DNA of 64,000 bases from Spirilliplanes yamanashiensis (GCF_016863475.1 NZ_BOOY01000001.1:62001-126000), one strand, 5' to 3'; positions 34,583 through 43,238 are shown, counted from the stretch's first letter. Made by a program: numbers and translations. Notes: generated by a model from the sequence alone, not told the origin.

Positions 34583-35080
34583 ATGACGCATCCGGTGGTG
34601 GCCGAGGCCATCAAGAAGGCGGCGGTGGTGTGGGTCTCCGTCGCCGGCGGCCCCGCGTACGCCCTGTGGTGCATGCCGCACGACGGCTCCCTTTACGTGG
34701 TCGCCGGCCCCGGCGAACAGACCGCCCCGGACCTGGCCGGCGCCACCGAGGCCACCCTGACGCTGCGCGGCGACCACGGCGGCCGCATCGTCGACTGCCC
34801 GGCGACCGTCCGCCCCCTCACCCCCGGCACGGAGGAGTGGGACACGGTCACCCCCCAACTCGCCGCCAAACGCCTCAACGCCAGCGGCACGGCGGAAACC
34901 CTCGTCGCCCGCTGGCAGGCCGACGGCTGCCTGGTCGCGGCCCTCACCCCCGCCGACGGCGCCGGCACCACCGGCCGCGACCTGCCGGACGACGCCGCGG
35001 CCGAGCCGCCACGCGAAACCCCGGCCCGGGTCCCGGCCCGCCGCCCCTTCCGCCTCCATCGGGTACGCCGCCGCAAGTAA
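34583..35080 (+). CDS. Uncharacterised protein, possibly FMN/F420 split-barrel-like
   Basis: Encodes 165 residues ([20 protein letters not shown]). The pattern of a buried strand (AVVWVSVAG), then [21 protein letters not shown], then [29 protein letters not shown] resembles a split-barrel flavin or F420-binding fold, but this is only a similarity judged by eye. The C-terminal ~25 residues are Pro/Arg-rich. A hairpin terminator follows the stop by two bases. Confidence 0.65.
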   Translation: MTHPVVAEAIKKAAVVWVSVAGGPAYALWCMPHDGSLYVVAGPGEQTAPDLAGATEATLTLRGDHGGRIVDCPATVRPLTPGTEEWDTVTPQLAAKRLNASGTAETLVARWQADGCLVAALTPADGAGTTGRDLPDDAAAEPPRETPARVPARRPFRLHRVRRRK

Positions 35081-35082
35081 CG

Positions 35083-35110
35083 GAAGGCCGCGGCTCCGCC
35101 GCCGGCCTTC
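35083..35110 (+). terminator. Hairpin terminator
   Basis: gaaggccg (35083-35090) pairs with cggccttc (35103-35110) around a 12-base loop that can pair further. It starts two bases after the TAA stop at 35080. Confidence 0.7.
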
Positions 35111-35267
35111 GGGGCGCCCCCGTGACCGAGGCGAGGCGGCCCTGGCGGCTGGCTGCGGTCTGCGTCTCAGGTCTCGCGGCTGGGGTGAGCCTCCGCATCG
35201 AGCCTTGCGGGTTGGGGAGAATATCTGCGGCGGGCGTCGCGCCTAAAGCCGGCTCCCACGGTGTCCT

Positions 35268-35316
35268 CGTGGTCGGGCGATCCCCGCGTGGGTCTTCGTG
35301 GCCGGGCGATCCCCGC
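35268..35316. repeat. Short direct repeat in a gene-free spacer
   Basis: Two copies of cgtgg(t/c)cgggcgatccccgc at 35268-35287 and 35297-35316, period 29 bases. They lie in the 330-base spacer 35081-35412, in which I see no gene, only this repeat and two hairpins. Confidence 0.75.
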
Positions 35317-35338
35317 CGGTGGTGGACAACCTGCGCGA

Positions 35339-35373
35339 GACCCCGCTTCCGGCGTCAGCGCCGGGGCGGGGTC
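35339..35373 (-). terminator. Hairpin terminator after the DUF4190 gene
   Basis: The outer stem gaccccg/cggggtc (35339-35345 with 35367-35373) and inner stem ccggcg/cgccgg form an interrupted hairpin about 40 bases beyond the stop of the minus-strand gene at 35413. Confidence 0.65.
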
Positions 35374-35412
35374 CGCTTCAGGCTCTCTCCCCTTGACCGG
35401 GGCGCCGCCGCG

Positions 35413-36444
35413 TCAGGTCGTGTAGGGCTCGGAGTCGTCGAAGGCGCCGCTCGTGATCGCGAGCACGAGCAGCCCGCCCACGAGAAGCGAGATCCCGAAC
35501 CCGATCCACCCCATGATGATCCCGGCCGTCGCCATGCCCGCGCCGCCCTCGCCGCGCTCGCGGATCTGCCGCCGCGCCACGTGCCCGAGCACCGCCCCGA
35601 TGACGCCGATGACGCCCGTGAGCCCGTACGAGCAGAGCATCAGCCCCAGCGCGCTGATCGACGTGACCATCGAGGCGGTCGCGAAGCCGTTGGTGCGCGG
35701 CTGCGGTGCGCCGTACCCGTAGCCGTAGACCGGCGGGTACGGGTAGGCGTACGGCTGGGCGGCCGGTTGGGCCCAGCCGCTCTGCGGGTAGGCCGGCGCG
35801 TACGCGTACGGCGGGTAGGACTGCGGCGCCTCGTAGGCGGCGTAGCCCTTCGCCGGGTCGTAGCCGGTGAAGATCTGGCCCTGCTGGGCGTAGGCCGGCG
35901 CGCCGGCCTCGCCGGTGGGGACGGCGTAGGGGTCCTGCGGCGCGCCGACGCCGCCGGGAGGCGGCGTCCAGCCCTGCGGGGGCATGTCCGCTCCCGAGCC
36001 GGCCGACGACCCGGCGCCGCCCGCGGGATCACCGTGGGACGAAGGCCCCTGAGCAGAAGCGGCGGATTCGCCGAGGGACGACCGGGGCGCGGAATCGCCG
36101 GCAGGCGACGACGCGGCGCGCTCCGCGGATCCGGTTCCCGACCCTGCCGCCGACCGGTCACCCGGCGACGACTCGGGGTTGCGATCCTCAGATCCGGCCC
36201 CCGACCCGGCCTCCGACCGGTCGTGCGGCGACGACTCGGCCCGGGCCGCGGACCCGCCGCTCAGCGACGACGGCGAGCCGATGTTCGACGGTGTGCCGAT
36301 CGACGGCGCCACCCCGAAGCCCTCCGCCGCGCCGCTGCTCGACGGCGCCGCGGACGTCGGGTCGGCAGCCGGGCGGGACCACGGCGAGGGTGGCGGCGCG
36401 GCCGTCGGGTCCGGCGGTGGGGCGGGGTCGCGGGGGTCGGTCAT
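35413..36444 (-). CDS. DUF4190 membrane protein with long disordered N-terminus
   Basis: Encodes 343 residues from ATG 36444, with GGAG five bases upstream. Residues 1-160 are Ser/Ala/Gly/Pro-rich. Residues 160-250 are Tyr/Pro/Gln-rich ([16 protein letters not shown]). Two membrane helices then surround the DUF4190 signature [22 protein letters not shown]. It is one of two DUF4190 genes flanking an SDR gene (the other at 37543). Function unknown; the disordered part may mediate contacts at the cytoplasmic face. Confidence 0.8.
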   Translation of the reverse strand: MTDPRDPAPPPDPTAAPPPSPWSRPAADPTSAAPSSSGAAEGFGVAPSIGTPSNIGSPSSLSGGSAARAESSPHDRSEAGSGAGSEDRNPESSPGDRSAAGSGTGSAERAASSPAGDSAPRSSLGESAASAQGPSSHGDPAGGAGSSAGSGADMPPQGWTPPPGGVGAPQDPYAVPTGEAGAPAYAQQGQIFTGYDPAKGYAAYEAPQSYPPYAYAPAYPQSGWAQPAAQPYAYPYPPVYGYGYGAPQPRTNGFATASMVTSISALGLMLCSYGLTGVIGVIGAVLGHVARRQIRERGEGGAGMATAGIIMGWIGFGISLLVGGLLVLAITSGAFDDSEPYTT

Positions 36445-36600
36445 CGGGGCTCCGTGGTCGCTCAGGGCGCCCCGGCCTGCGGCGCCCCGCCAGGGTATCC
36501 GTCCCGTGCGACACCCCGCCGCCCCTCGCGGGGCGCACCGTTGGTGCGCCACCCGTGCACGATGTTTGCCCCGGGTCGCGGGAGCAGGCAGGATTCGCGC

Positions 36601-37476
36601 ATGGGATTCGACGCCCCACCCGATGACCCGCAGCGCACCGCCCCGGCGGCCGGCGCCTCCCTCGATGTGCCGGGCGGGGCCGACGTGCCCGATGCCGCCC
36701 TCGACGAGGCGCTCGTCACCTCCCGCCTCGACGGTCGCGTCGCCCTGGTGACGGGGGCGGGCAGCCCGGACGGCATCGGGTACGCGACGGCGCGGCGGCT
36801 CGTGGCGCTCGGCGCGCGGGTGGCGATCGTGTCGACGACGCGGCGCATCCACGACCGGGCCGCCGAGCTGGGCGCCACGGGTTTCGTCGCGGACCTCACC
36901 GACGAGGCCGAGGTGGGGGCGCTGGCCGACGCGATCGCCGACTCGCTGGGTGACGTGCAGGTGCTCGTCAACAACGCGGGCCTGGCGAGCCGCACGAGCC
37001 CGGAGGTGCTGCGCCCGGTCGCGCAGCTGACCTACGACGAGTGGCGCGCCGAGATCGACCGCAACCTGAGCACCGCGTTCCTGTGCAGCCGCGCGTTCGT
37101 GGGCGGCATGGCGGAGTCGGGCTGGGGCCGCATCGTGAACCTGTCGGCCACGGCCGGCCCGGTGAACGCGCTGCCGACGGAGGCGGCGTACGCGGCGGCG
37201 AAGGCCGGTGTGCTGGGCCTGACCCGGGCGCTGGCGATGGAGCTGGTCGCGGACGGCGTCACGGTGAACGCGGTCGCGCCGGGCACGATCTACACGGCGG
37301 CGTCGACGGTGACCGAGCTGAAGCAGGGCCTCGGCACCCCGATCGGCCGCCCGGGCGCCCCGGACGAGGTCGCCGCGGCGATCGCGTTCCTGTGCTCGCC
37401 GGCCGCCTCGTACATCACTGGTCAGATGCTGGTGGTCGACGGCGGCAACAGCGTCCGCGAGGCCCAGTTCCGCTGA
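36601..37476 (+). CDS. Short-chain dehydrogenase/reductase
   Basis: Encodes 291 residues from ATG 36601. After a ~45-residue Pro/Ala/Asp-rich extension comes a classical SDR Rossmann domain. Its motifs are [18 protein letters not shown] for the cofactor, NNAG, a Ser near NLSATAG and YAAAKAG with catalytic Tyr and Lys. PGTIYTAAS and the C-terminal [13 protein letters not shown] complete the pattern. It resembles 3-oxoacyl-ACP reductase-like (FabG-type) SDRs. The substrate cannot be read from sequence, and the N-terminal extension is unusual. Confidence 0.88.
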   Translation: MGFDAPPDDPQRTAPAAGASLDVPGGADVPDAALDEALVTSRLDGRVALVTGAGSPDGIGYATARRLVALGARVAIVSTTRRIHDRAAELGATGFVADLTDEAEVGALADAIADSLGDVQVLVNNAGLASRTSPEVLRPVAQLTYDEWRAEIDRNLSTAFLCSRAFVGGMAESGWGRIVNLSATAGPVNALPTEAAYAAAKAGVLGLTRALAMELVADGVTVNAVAPGTIYTAASTVTELKQGLGTPIGRPGAPDEVAAAIAFLCSPAASYITGQMLVVDGGNSVREAQFR

Positions 37477-37498
37477 CGATCACCCCGACAACGGCGGC

Positions 37499-37522
37499 GG
37501 GCCGGCGCGCTGGCGCCGGCCC
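37499..37522. terminator. Bidirectional hairpin terminator
   Basis: A perfect 10-bp stem (gggccggcgc at 37499-37508 with gcgccggccc at 37513-37522) and a 4-base loop lie between the convergent stops at 37476 and 37543. Confidence 0.85.
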
Positions 37523-37542
37523 GTCTCCGTGGTACGGGTTGA

Positions 37543-38046
37543 TCAGTAGCTGGAGCCGCTGCTGCCGACGGCCGCGACGATGACCACGATGTAGAAGACG
37601 CAGACGAGCGCCATGATGCCGGTGAAGATGTAGCCGAGCACCAGGCCGGCGGTGGCGAGGCCCTCGCCCTGCTCGCCGCGCTCGCGGATCTGCTTCTTGG
37701 CCATGTGCCCGAGCACGATCGCGACCGGCGCGAACACGAACGCGAACACCAGCGCCAGGATCGCCATCACGTTGGTGGTCGGGTTGTACGGCGCGCCGTA
37801 GCCGGGCGTGCCGTAGCCGGGCTGGGCGTACGGCTGGCCGCTGGACGGCGTGGCGCCGTACGGCTGGCCGCTCGACGGGGTCGCGCCGTACGGCTGGCCG
37901 CTGGACGGGGCGCCCGTACCGTACGGGTCCGAGTACTGGTACGGGTCCGGCGCGCCAGAGGTGGGCTGCTGGCCGTACGGCTGCTGACCGTAGGGCTGCT
38001 GCGGCTGGTAAGGGTCCGGCGAGCCGCCCGGCGGCGGATACGTCAT
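37543..38046 (-). CDS. DUF4190 membrane protein with Tyr/Gln/Pro repeats
   Basis: Encodes 167 residues from ATG 38046, with AGGAGG six bases upstream. The N-terminal 90 residues consist of imperfect repeats (QQPYG; then SSGQPYGATP three times, from 30-bp DNA repeats near 37830-37920). Two membrane helices flank GHMAKKQIRERGEQGEGLATAG, the DUF4190 signature. It is shorter than its neighbour paralog at 35413 but shares the same domain and motif, suggesting local duplication. Confidence 0.85.
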   Translation of the reverse strand: MTYPPPGGSPDPYQPQQPYGQQPYGQQPTSGAPDPYQYSDPYGTGAPSSGQPYGATPSSGQPYGATPSSGQPYAQPGYGTPGYGAPYNPTTNVMAILALVFAFVFAPVAIVLGHMAKKQIRERGEQGEGLATAGLVLGYIFTGIMALVCVFYIVVIVAAVGSSGSSY

Positions 38047-38206
38047 GTCATTCCTCCTAGTTCCCCCGGCACCGTACAAGACCCGGCCGACTTCCCGGGG
38101 ACCTCCACACGGTGTTTGCTGAGGCCAAGCACGTGCGAGCGACGCCCAAAGCCCGCAAAGCGCGCGTTACGCAGCCGCCGGTGGCCGAGTTGTGATCAAC
38201 CGTCGG

Positions 38207-38614
38207 CTATCCGACCCGGGTCAGCCCGCCGACGGCCCGCTCGACGGCCAGGCACCGGTCCTCGACGTAGTCGATGCCGGCGGCGGTGGCGATCTCACGC
38301 GCCTCGGCGGACACGATGCCGGACTGCAGCCACACGGCGGGCGCCCCGATCTCGACGGCCTGCCGCACCACCTCGACGGCGTCGCGGGCCGGCCGGAACA
38401 CGTCCACCAGGTCGACGGGTTCGCCGATGTCGGCCAGCGACGGGAAGCAGCGCACGCCGAACAGCTCGTCGACGAACGGGTTGACCGGGATGATCCGCCA
38501 GCCGTACCGCATCATCTGCAGCGGCACGGAGTGCGACGGCTTCCACTCCTCCCGGGACGCCCCGACCACCGCGATGACGGCCGCGTCGGCCAGGATCTGC
38601 TGCGCGTCTCTCAT
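38207..38614 (-). CDS. CoA-binding domain protein (YccU-like)
   Basis: Encodes 135 residues. It is a single Rossmann-type CoA-binding domain: IAVVGASREEWKPSHSVPLQMMRYGWRIIPVNPF, LVDVFRPARDAVEVV, GAPAVWLQSGIVSAEA and the C-terminal YVEDRCLAVE. This small family, like E. coli YccU, probably binds CoA or a nucleotide; its role is unknown. It lies 21 bases downstream of the radical SAM gene on the same strand and may be cotranscribed under the same LexA-type control. Confidence 0.85.
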   Translation of the reverse strand: MRDAQQILADAAVIAVVGASREEWKPSHSVPLQMMRYGWRIIPVNPFVDELFGVRCFPSLADIGEPVDLVDVFRPARDAVEVVRQAVEIGAPAVWLQSGIVSAEAREIATAAGIDYVEDRCLAVERAVGGLTRVG

Positions 38615-38635
38615 GCCTCGACCCTACGACGGCGC

Positions 38636-40873
38636 TCACAGCAGGGTCAGCTGTTGCGCCGCCGAGTTCGCGGCCACGGCGCCCGGCCCGGTCTGCTCCG
38701 CCGGCGCGCCCGGGTGGCCGTAGGCGGTGCCGGCGTCGGGCAGGCTGCGGGCCTCGCCGGGCTCGGCGCGGTGCAGCCCGTGCCGCCGGGCGGCCCGCCG
38801 GACCCGCGCGGTGATCTCCCGCTGGTACGCCTGCGGCAGGTACGACCCGCGGCCGAACAGCTCCCGGTAGCGCGGCACCAGCTCGGGGTGGGTGCGACCC
38901 AGCCACCGCGCGTACCACTCCCGGGCGCCCGGCCGCAGGTGCAGCGGCAACGGCGACAGGCTGGCGGCGCCCGCGGCGGCGATCGCGGCGACGGTCTCCT
39001 CGATGGACTCATCGGTGTCGGTGAGCCCGGGCAGGATCGGCGCCATCAGCACGCCGACCTCGAAGCCGGCGTCGGTGAGCGCCCGCACCGCGTCGAGGCG
39101 CCGCCGCGGGCTGGGGGTGCCCGGCTCGACGTCGCGCCAGTGCTGCTCGTCGACGAAACCGATCGACATGGACAGCCCCACCGTCGTGACCTCGGCCGCC
39201 TGGCGCAGCAGCGGCAGGTCGCGCAGGATCAGCGTGCCCTTGGTGAGGATGGAGAACGGGTTGGCGAAGTCGCGCAGCGCCGCGATGATCTGCGGCATCA
39301 GCCGGTAGCGGCCCTCGGCCCGCTGGTAACAGTCGACGTTGGTGCCCATCGCGATGTGCTGCCCCTGCCACCGTGGTGCGGCGAGTTCGCGGCGCACCAG
39401 CTCGCCCGCGTTGACCTTGACGACCACCTTGGAGTCGAAGTCGTGGCCGGCGTCGAGGTCCAGATAGGTGTGCGTGTTGCGGGCGAAGCAGTTGTGGCTC
39501 ACCACCCCGTCGGCCACGAAGTCGCCGGTGCCGGTGGTGATGTCGTAGAGCGGCATGTCGAGCCCGAGCGGCTCGACCGCGACCACGGCCGAGCCGGCGG
39601 CGCCCTCGACGGCCAGCCCGGTCGCCTCCGGGGCGCCGCCGTCCATGCCGGTGACGTGCCAGAGCCGCAGCGCCTCGGCGAGCGTGCCGCCGGCCTCCAG
39701 GGTGGGCAGGCTGCCGAACGGCCGGGGCCGCACCTCGCGCGCCGCGAACCCGAGCCGCGCCAGCGCCCCGGCGGCCAGCGCGAGCAGCTCCTCGCTCTGG
39801 CTCGCGAACCGCACCGTGAGCCCGTCGAGCCGTCCGGCCGCCGCGTGCAGGCCGGCGATCAGCCCGCGGTCGAAGCTCTCGGTCGGGACGGCGGGCAGCT
39901 GCAGCGCGCGGGGCAGGTGCAGGTCCTTGAGGTAGTCGTCGGCCCGGGCCCAGGGGTCGGCGGAGGAGGCCGAAGGACGGGATCGGGCGGGACCGGCCGC
40001 GTCGTGAGGGGGTGCGGCGCGGCCGGTCCGTGCGCCGCCCGCCGAACGGTCCGGGACCGCCGGCGCCGGTGCGGCGGCGGAGGCGGCCGGACGGCCGGGG
40101 TGTGGGCGGCAGGCCTGCGGGAGCGGCCACGGCGGGCCGGCGGCGGCGCGCGGGCCGCGACCGGATGCTGTGTCCGCCGGGGCCCGCCGATCGGGCGGAG
40201 CCCCCGCCGGCGTACCCGGGAGGTGCCGGCGGCGGCGGACCAGGGCGGCGTCGCCGCGGACCAGGCCGTAGACGTAGCCGGCGCGGTAGTCGGTGTCCTC
40301 CTTCGGCGGGTCGGCGAAGCCGCCGCCGGGGCCCAGCAGGACGTCGCCGGCGGCCAGGTGGGGGCGGTCGGCGCCGGGGCCGACGTGGCGCCAGCCGCGG
40401 GCGGTGAGGAACCGGTGCTCGGCGCTGGCGACCAGCCGGGTGCCGTCGGCGAGGGTGACCCGCCAGGCGGGCTTCGTGGTGGACCAGTGGTCGAGGACGG
40501 TCGTGGGCACGTAGCGGCGGTCGGTGCCGACGCCGACCGTGCCGTAGACGGCGTCGCCGGGGCGCAGGTCGGCCAGGGGCCGGTGGGTGCCGTCGGCGAG
40601 CAGGATCGGGGTGTCGCCGGCCAGGCAGTACGAGCAGGCGTGCGAGCAGCCGCGGTAGGGGTTGATCGTCCATTCGAACGGCACGCGGGACGCGCCCGGC
40701 ACCCGGTTGATGATCGACTTGGCCTGCACCTCGTAGAACGTCATGCCGGCGAAGCCGGGGGTGTCGAACGTGCGGACCGTCGCCCCGGGCAGCGCCAGCG
40801 GCAGGGGTGGTGCCGCCGGCGCTGCGTCCGGGGTGGTCGCGTCGGGGGGAGCCGACAGGTGCGCCCATCGCAT
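38636..40873 (-). CDS. Rv2578c-family radical SAM protein interrupted by an intein
   Basis: Encodes 745 residues from ATG 40873. After splicing it would be ~366 residues, the size of Rv2578c-type proteins (distant relatives of spore photoproduct lyase). The radical SAM motif YRGCSHACSY-C is split: Cys76 and Cys80 lie before the intein, and the third cluster Cys is Cys462, the first residue after it (CFARNTHTYLDLD). The enzyme can bind its [4Fe-4S] cluster only after splicing. Other conserved parts are VVVKVNAGELVRREL, AMGTNVDCYQRAEGRY and SILTKGTLILRDLPLL. A perfect LexA box lies 9 bases from the start codon, suggesting DNA-damage induction and a possible repair role. Confidence 0.92.
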   Translation of the reverse strand: MRWAHLSAPPDATTPDAAPAAPPLPLALPGATVRTFDTPGFAGMTFYEVQAKSIINRVPGASRVPFEWTINPYRGCSHACSYCLAGDTPILLADGTHRPLADLRPGDAVYGTVGVGTDRRYVPTTVLDHWSTTKPAWRVTLADGTRLVASAEHRFLTARGWRHVGPGADRPHLAAGDVLLGPGGGFADPPKEDTDYRAGYVYGLVRGDAALVRRRRHLPGTPAGAPPDRRAPADTASGRGPRAAAGPPWPLPQACRPHPGRPAASAAAPAPAVPDRSAGGARTGRAAPPHDAAGPARSRPSASSADPWARADDYLKDLHLPRALQLPAVPTESFDRGLIAGLHAAAGRLDGLTVRFASQSEELLALAAGALARLGFAAREVRPRPFGSLPTLEAGGTLAEALRLWHVTGMDGGAPEATGLAVEGAAGSAVVAVEPLGLDMPLYDITTGTGDFVADGVVSHNCFARNTHTYLDLDAGHDFDSKVVVKVNAGELVRRELAAPRWQGQHIAMGTNVDCYQRAEGRYRLMPQIIAALRDFANPFSILTKGTLILRDLPLLRQAAEVTTVGLSMSIGFVDEQHWRDVEPGTPSPRRRLDAVRALTDAGFEVGVLMAPILPGLTDTDESIEETVAAIAAAGAASLSPLPLHLRPGAREWYARWLGRTHPELVPRYRELFGRGSYLPQAYQREITARVRRAARRHGLHRAEPGEARSLPDAGTAYGHPGAPAEQTGPGAVAANSAAQQLTLL
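39491..40627 (-). other. Intein in the radical SAM protein, with decayed homing endonuclease
   Basis: Residues 83-461 (379 aa). Block A starts with Cys1 (CLAGDTPILLADG), and block B is TRLVASAEHRFLTARGW with the His. Blocks F/G are PLYDITTGTGDFVADGVVSHN, ending in His-Asn before Cys+1. So all splicing residues are present. Between them are remnants of a LAGLIDADG (DOD) endonuclease: YRAGYVYGLVRGD and FDRGLIAGLHAAAGRLDG, the second lacking its acidic residue. About 100 residues between them (near 40000-40230) are Ala/Pro/Arg-rich and unlike any endonuclease. Splicing is probably intact and cleavage probably lost. Confidence 0.9.
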
Positions 40874-40882
40874 GCCGAGAAT

Positions 40883-40898
40883 TCGAACACACGTTCGA
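40883..40898. promoter_or_regulatory. LexA (SOS) box upstream of the radical SAM gene
   Basis: TCGAACACACGTTCGA is a perfect match to the actinobacterial SOS consensus TCGAAC-N4-GTTCGA. It lies 9 bases upstream of the radical SAM start codon (minus strand), and about 190 bases from helR. A possible -35 (TTGCCA, read on the minus strand at 40905-40910) precedes it. Confidence 0.85.
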
Positions 40899-41003
40899 CT
40901 GCGGTGGCAAGCGGAACACGCGAGCGGTGTGTGCGGGGGATGGGCGATCCGGTCCGGGGTGACGTCACGGACTCCTCGCCAACTTCAACGTATATCACAC
41001 CCC

Positions 41004-41022
41004 GGGGCTTGTGGCAAGACCC
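41004..41022 (+). promoter_or_regulatory. Rifamycin-associated element (RAE) upstream of helR
   Basis: GGGGCTTGTGGCAAGACCC is a 19-base inverted repeat (arms GGGGCTTG and CAAGACCC, one mismatch) 66 bases before the helR GTG. It matches, from memory, the 19-bp RAE found upstream of rifamycin-response genes including helR in actinomycetes. The preceding tatatc (40991-40996) could be a -10 box. Confidence 0.75.
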
Positions 41023-41088
41023 ACCCCGTGCCGCAGAATCGTCGTCCGTAGGCCCGTGACCTGCGAAAACGGCAATGGAGCTGATGAC

Positions 41089-43224
41089 GTGAATCCCCTG
41101 ATCGCCGGCGCGTTCGACCTCCCGGAGCGCCTCGCCGCGAAGGCCGACCCGGCGCTGATCGACGTCGACGAGCGGCACTTCGCGGCCATCGCGGACAGCC
41201 TCGAACGGGTGACCGCGGACCTGTCCGACCGCCTCGACGCGGCGCGCCGCGCACCCGGCGGCAAGGGCCGGCAGGCGGTGGACCGGGACGACGAGGTGCG
41301 CCGGCTGACGTCCCGCCTGCGCGCGCTGCGCCGGTTCAGCCTCGACCTGTGCCTGGGCCGCATGGTCGGCGCGGACGGCGGCGAGCCCGTGTACGTGGGG
41401 CGGCTCGGCCTCACCGACGACGGCGGCCGCCGCCTGCTGGTCGACTGGCGCTCGCCCGCCGCCGAGCCGTTCTTCGGCGGCACCCACGCCAACCCGATGG
41501 GGTTGGCCAGCCGCCGCCGGTACCGGTGGACGCGAGGCCGGATCACCGACTACTGGGACGAGGTGTTCACCGCCGACGGCTTCGAGGGCCACGCCGCGCT
41601 CGACGACCAGTCCGCGTTCATCGCCAGCCTCGGCGGCAGCCGGTCGGGGCGGATGCGCGACGTGCTGGGCACCATCCAGGCCGACCAGGACGCCATCGTC
41701 CGCGCGGGCTCCCAGGGCGCCCTGGTCGTCGACGGCGGGCCGGGCACCGGCAAGACGGTCGTCGCGCTGCACCGCACCGCGTACCTGCTGTACTCCGACC
41801 CCCGCCTCGGGCACCGCCGCGGCGGCGTGCTGTTCGTGGGCCCGCACCAGCCGTACCTGGCCTACGTCTCCGACGTGCTGCCCAGCCTGGGCGAGGACGA
41901 CGTGCAGACCTGCACCCTGCGCGACCTCGTCGCCGAGGGCGCCGCCGCCGGGGCCGAGCCCGACCCGGAGGCGGCCCGGCTGAAGGCGTCCGCCGACGTG
42001 GCGCGCGTCGTCGAGGCGGCCGTGCGGTTCTACGAGGACCCGCCCACCGGGACCATGACGGTCGCCACCGACTGGGCCGAGGTCCGGGTGACCGCGGCGG
42101 ACTGGGCCGAGGCGTTCGAGGCGCCCGACCCGGGCACCCCGCACAACGAGGCGCGCGACACGGTCTGGGAGGAACTGCTCACGATCCTGAGCGACCGGTA
42201 CGACGGCGACCGGCGCGAGCTGGCCCGCAGCCGGGACCTGCTCGCCGCGTTCAACCGGGCGTGGCCGCTGCTCGAGGCGGCCGACGTCGTCGGCGACCTG
42301 TGGACGGTGCCCGCGTACCTGCGCAAATGCGCCCCCGGGCTGGGCCCGGACGACCTGCGGCGGCTGCGGCGCGCGGACCCGCGGGCCTGGACGGTGTCCG
42401 ACCTGCCCTTCCTGGACGCGGCCCGGCAGCGGCTCGGCGACCCGGAGGCCTCCCGCCGCCGGCGCCGCAACGACGCCACGGCCGCCGCCGAGCGCGCCCG
42501 CATGGACAGCGTCGTCGACGACCTGATCGCGTCCGCCGTGCACGACGACGGCGAGGGCCTGATGACGATGCTGCGCCAGCCGGACCTGCGGGACGTCCTG
42601 GCCGGCGGGGCGGCCCTGAGCACCGCCGACCCGGACCTGCTCGCCGGGCCGTTCGCGCACATCGTCGTGGACGAGGCCCAGGAGCTGACCGACGCGGAGT
42701 GGCAGATGCTGCTGCTGCGCTGCCCGTCCCGCAGCTTCACGATCGTCGGCGACCGCGCGCAGGCCCGGCACGGCTTCACCGAGTCGTGGCGCGAGCGGCT
42801 GGAGCGCGTCGGCCTGGACCGGATCGGGCTGGCGTCGCTGAGCATCAACTACCGCACGCCGGCGGAGATCATGGCGGAGGCCGAGCCGGTCATCCGGGCG
42901 GCGCTGCCGGACGCCAACGTGCCGACGTCCATCCGCCGCAGCGGCGTCCCGGTCACCCACGGCCGCCGGGCAAACCTGCCCGCGGTCCTCGACGACTGGC
43001 TCGCCGCCCACGCCGAGGGCACCGCCTGCGTCATCGGCGACCCGTCCTTCACGGCGACGCCGCGCGTCCGCTCGCTGACGCCGGAGCTGTCGAAGGGCCT
43101 CGAGTTCGACCTGGTCGTGCTGGTCGACCCGGAGTCGTTCGGCACGGGCATCGAGGGCGCCGTCGACCGCTACGTCGCGATGACCCGGGCGACCGGGCGG
43201 CTGGTCGTCCTCAGCGGCGCCTAG
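41089..43224 (+). CDS. helR: RNA-polymerase-recycling motor ATPase HelR
   Basis: Encodes 711 residues from GTG 41089, with GGAG eight bases upstream. It is a HelD-like superfamily 1 ATPase that removes stalled or rifamycin-bound RNA polymerase from DNA. The N-terminal coiled-coil arm (residues ~20-90) is followed by LLVDWRSPAAEPFF, P-loop GGPGTGKTVVALHR near residue 217, Walker B VVDEAQELTDAEWQML near 527, and the C-terminal ATPase half ending SKGLEFDLVVLVDPES and DRYVAMTRATGRLVVL. An upstream RAE predicts induction by rifamycins. HelR is a known source of rifamycin tolerance in Streptomyces and Mycobacterium abscessus. Confidence 0.92.
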   Translation: MNPLIAGAFDLPERLAAKADPALIDVDERHFAAIADSLERVTADLSDRLDAARRAPGGKGRQAVDRDDEVRRLTSRLRALRRFSLDLCLGRMVGADGGEPVYVGRLGLTDDGGRRLLVDWRSPAAEPFFGGTHANPMGLASRRRYRWTRGRITDYWDEVFTADGFEGHAALDDQSAFIASLGGSRSGRMRDVLGTIQADQDAIVRAGSQGALVVDGGPGTGKTVVALHRTAYLLYSDPRLGHRRGGVLFVGPHQPYLAYVSDVLPSLGEDDVQTCTLRDLVAEGAAAGAEPDPEAARLKASADVARVVEAAVRFYEDPPTGTMTVATDWAEVRVTAADWAEAFEAPDPGTPHNEARDTVWEELLTILSDRYDGDRRELARSRDLLAAFNRAWPLLEAADVVGDLWTVPAYLRKCAPGLGPDDLRRLRRADPRAWTVSDLPFLDAARQRLGDPEASRRRRRNDATAAAERARMDSVVDDLIASAVHDDGEGLMTMLRQPDLRDVLAGGAALSTADPDLLAGPFAHIVVDEAQELTDAEWQMLLLRCPSRSFTIVGDRAQARHGFTESWRERLERVGLDRIGLASLSINYRTPAEIMAEAEPVIRAALPDANVPTSIRRSGVPVTHGRRANLPAVLDDWLAAHAEGTACVIGDPSFTATPRVRSLTPELSKGLEFDLVVLVDPESFGTGIEGAVDRYVAMTRATGRLVVLSGA

Positions 43225-43238
43225 GCCCGCCCAGACGC

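Noticed and set aside
34630-36600. Extension of the SDR reading frame upstream for ~650 codons
   Set aside because: It crosses the hypothetical gene at 34583 and the DUF4190 gene on the other strand. The ATG at 36601 fits the SDR family better.
40001-40407. Plus-strand frame inside the intein region
   Set aside because: It is a Gly/Arg-rich shadow of the minus-strand intein sequence and lacks any domain or ribosome site.
38636-40873. Two separate genes instead of an intein-containing one
   Set aside because: The frame is continuous from 40873 to 38636, and the split at CSY/C with blocks A, B, F and G is a classical intein.
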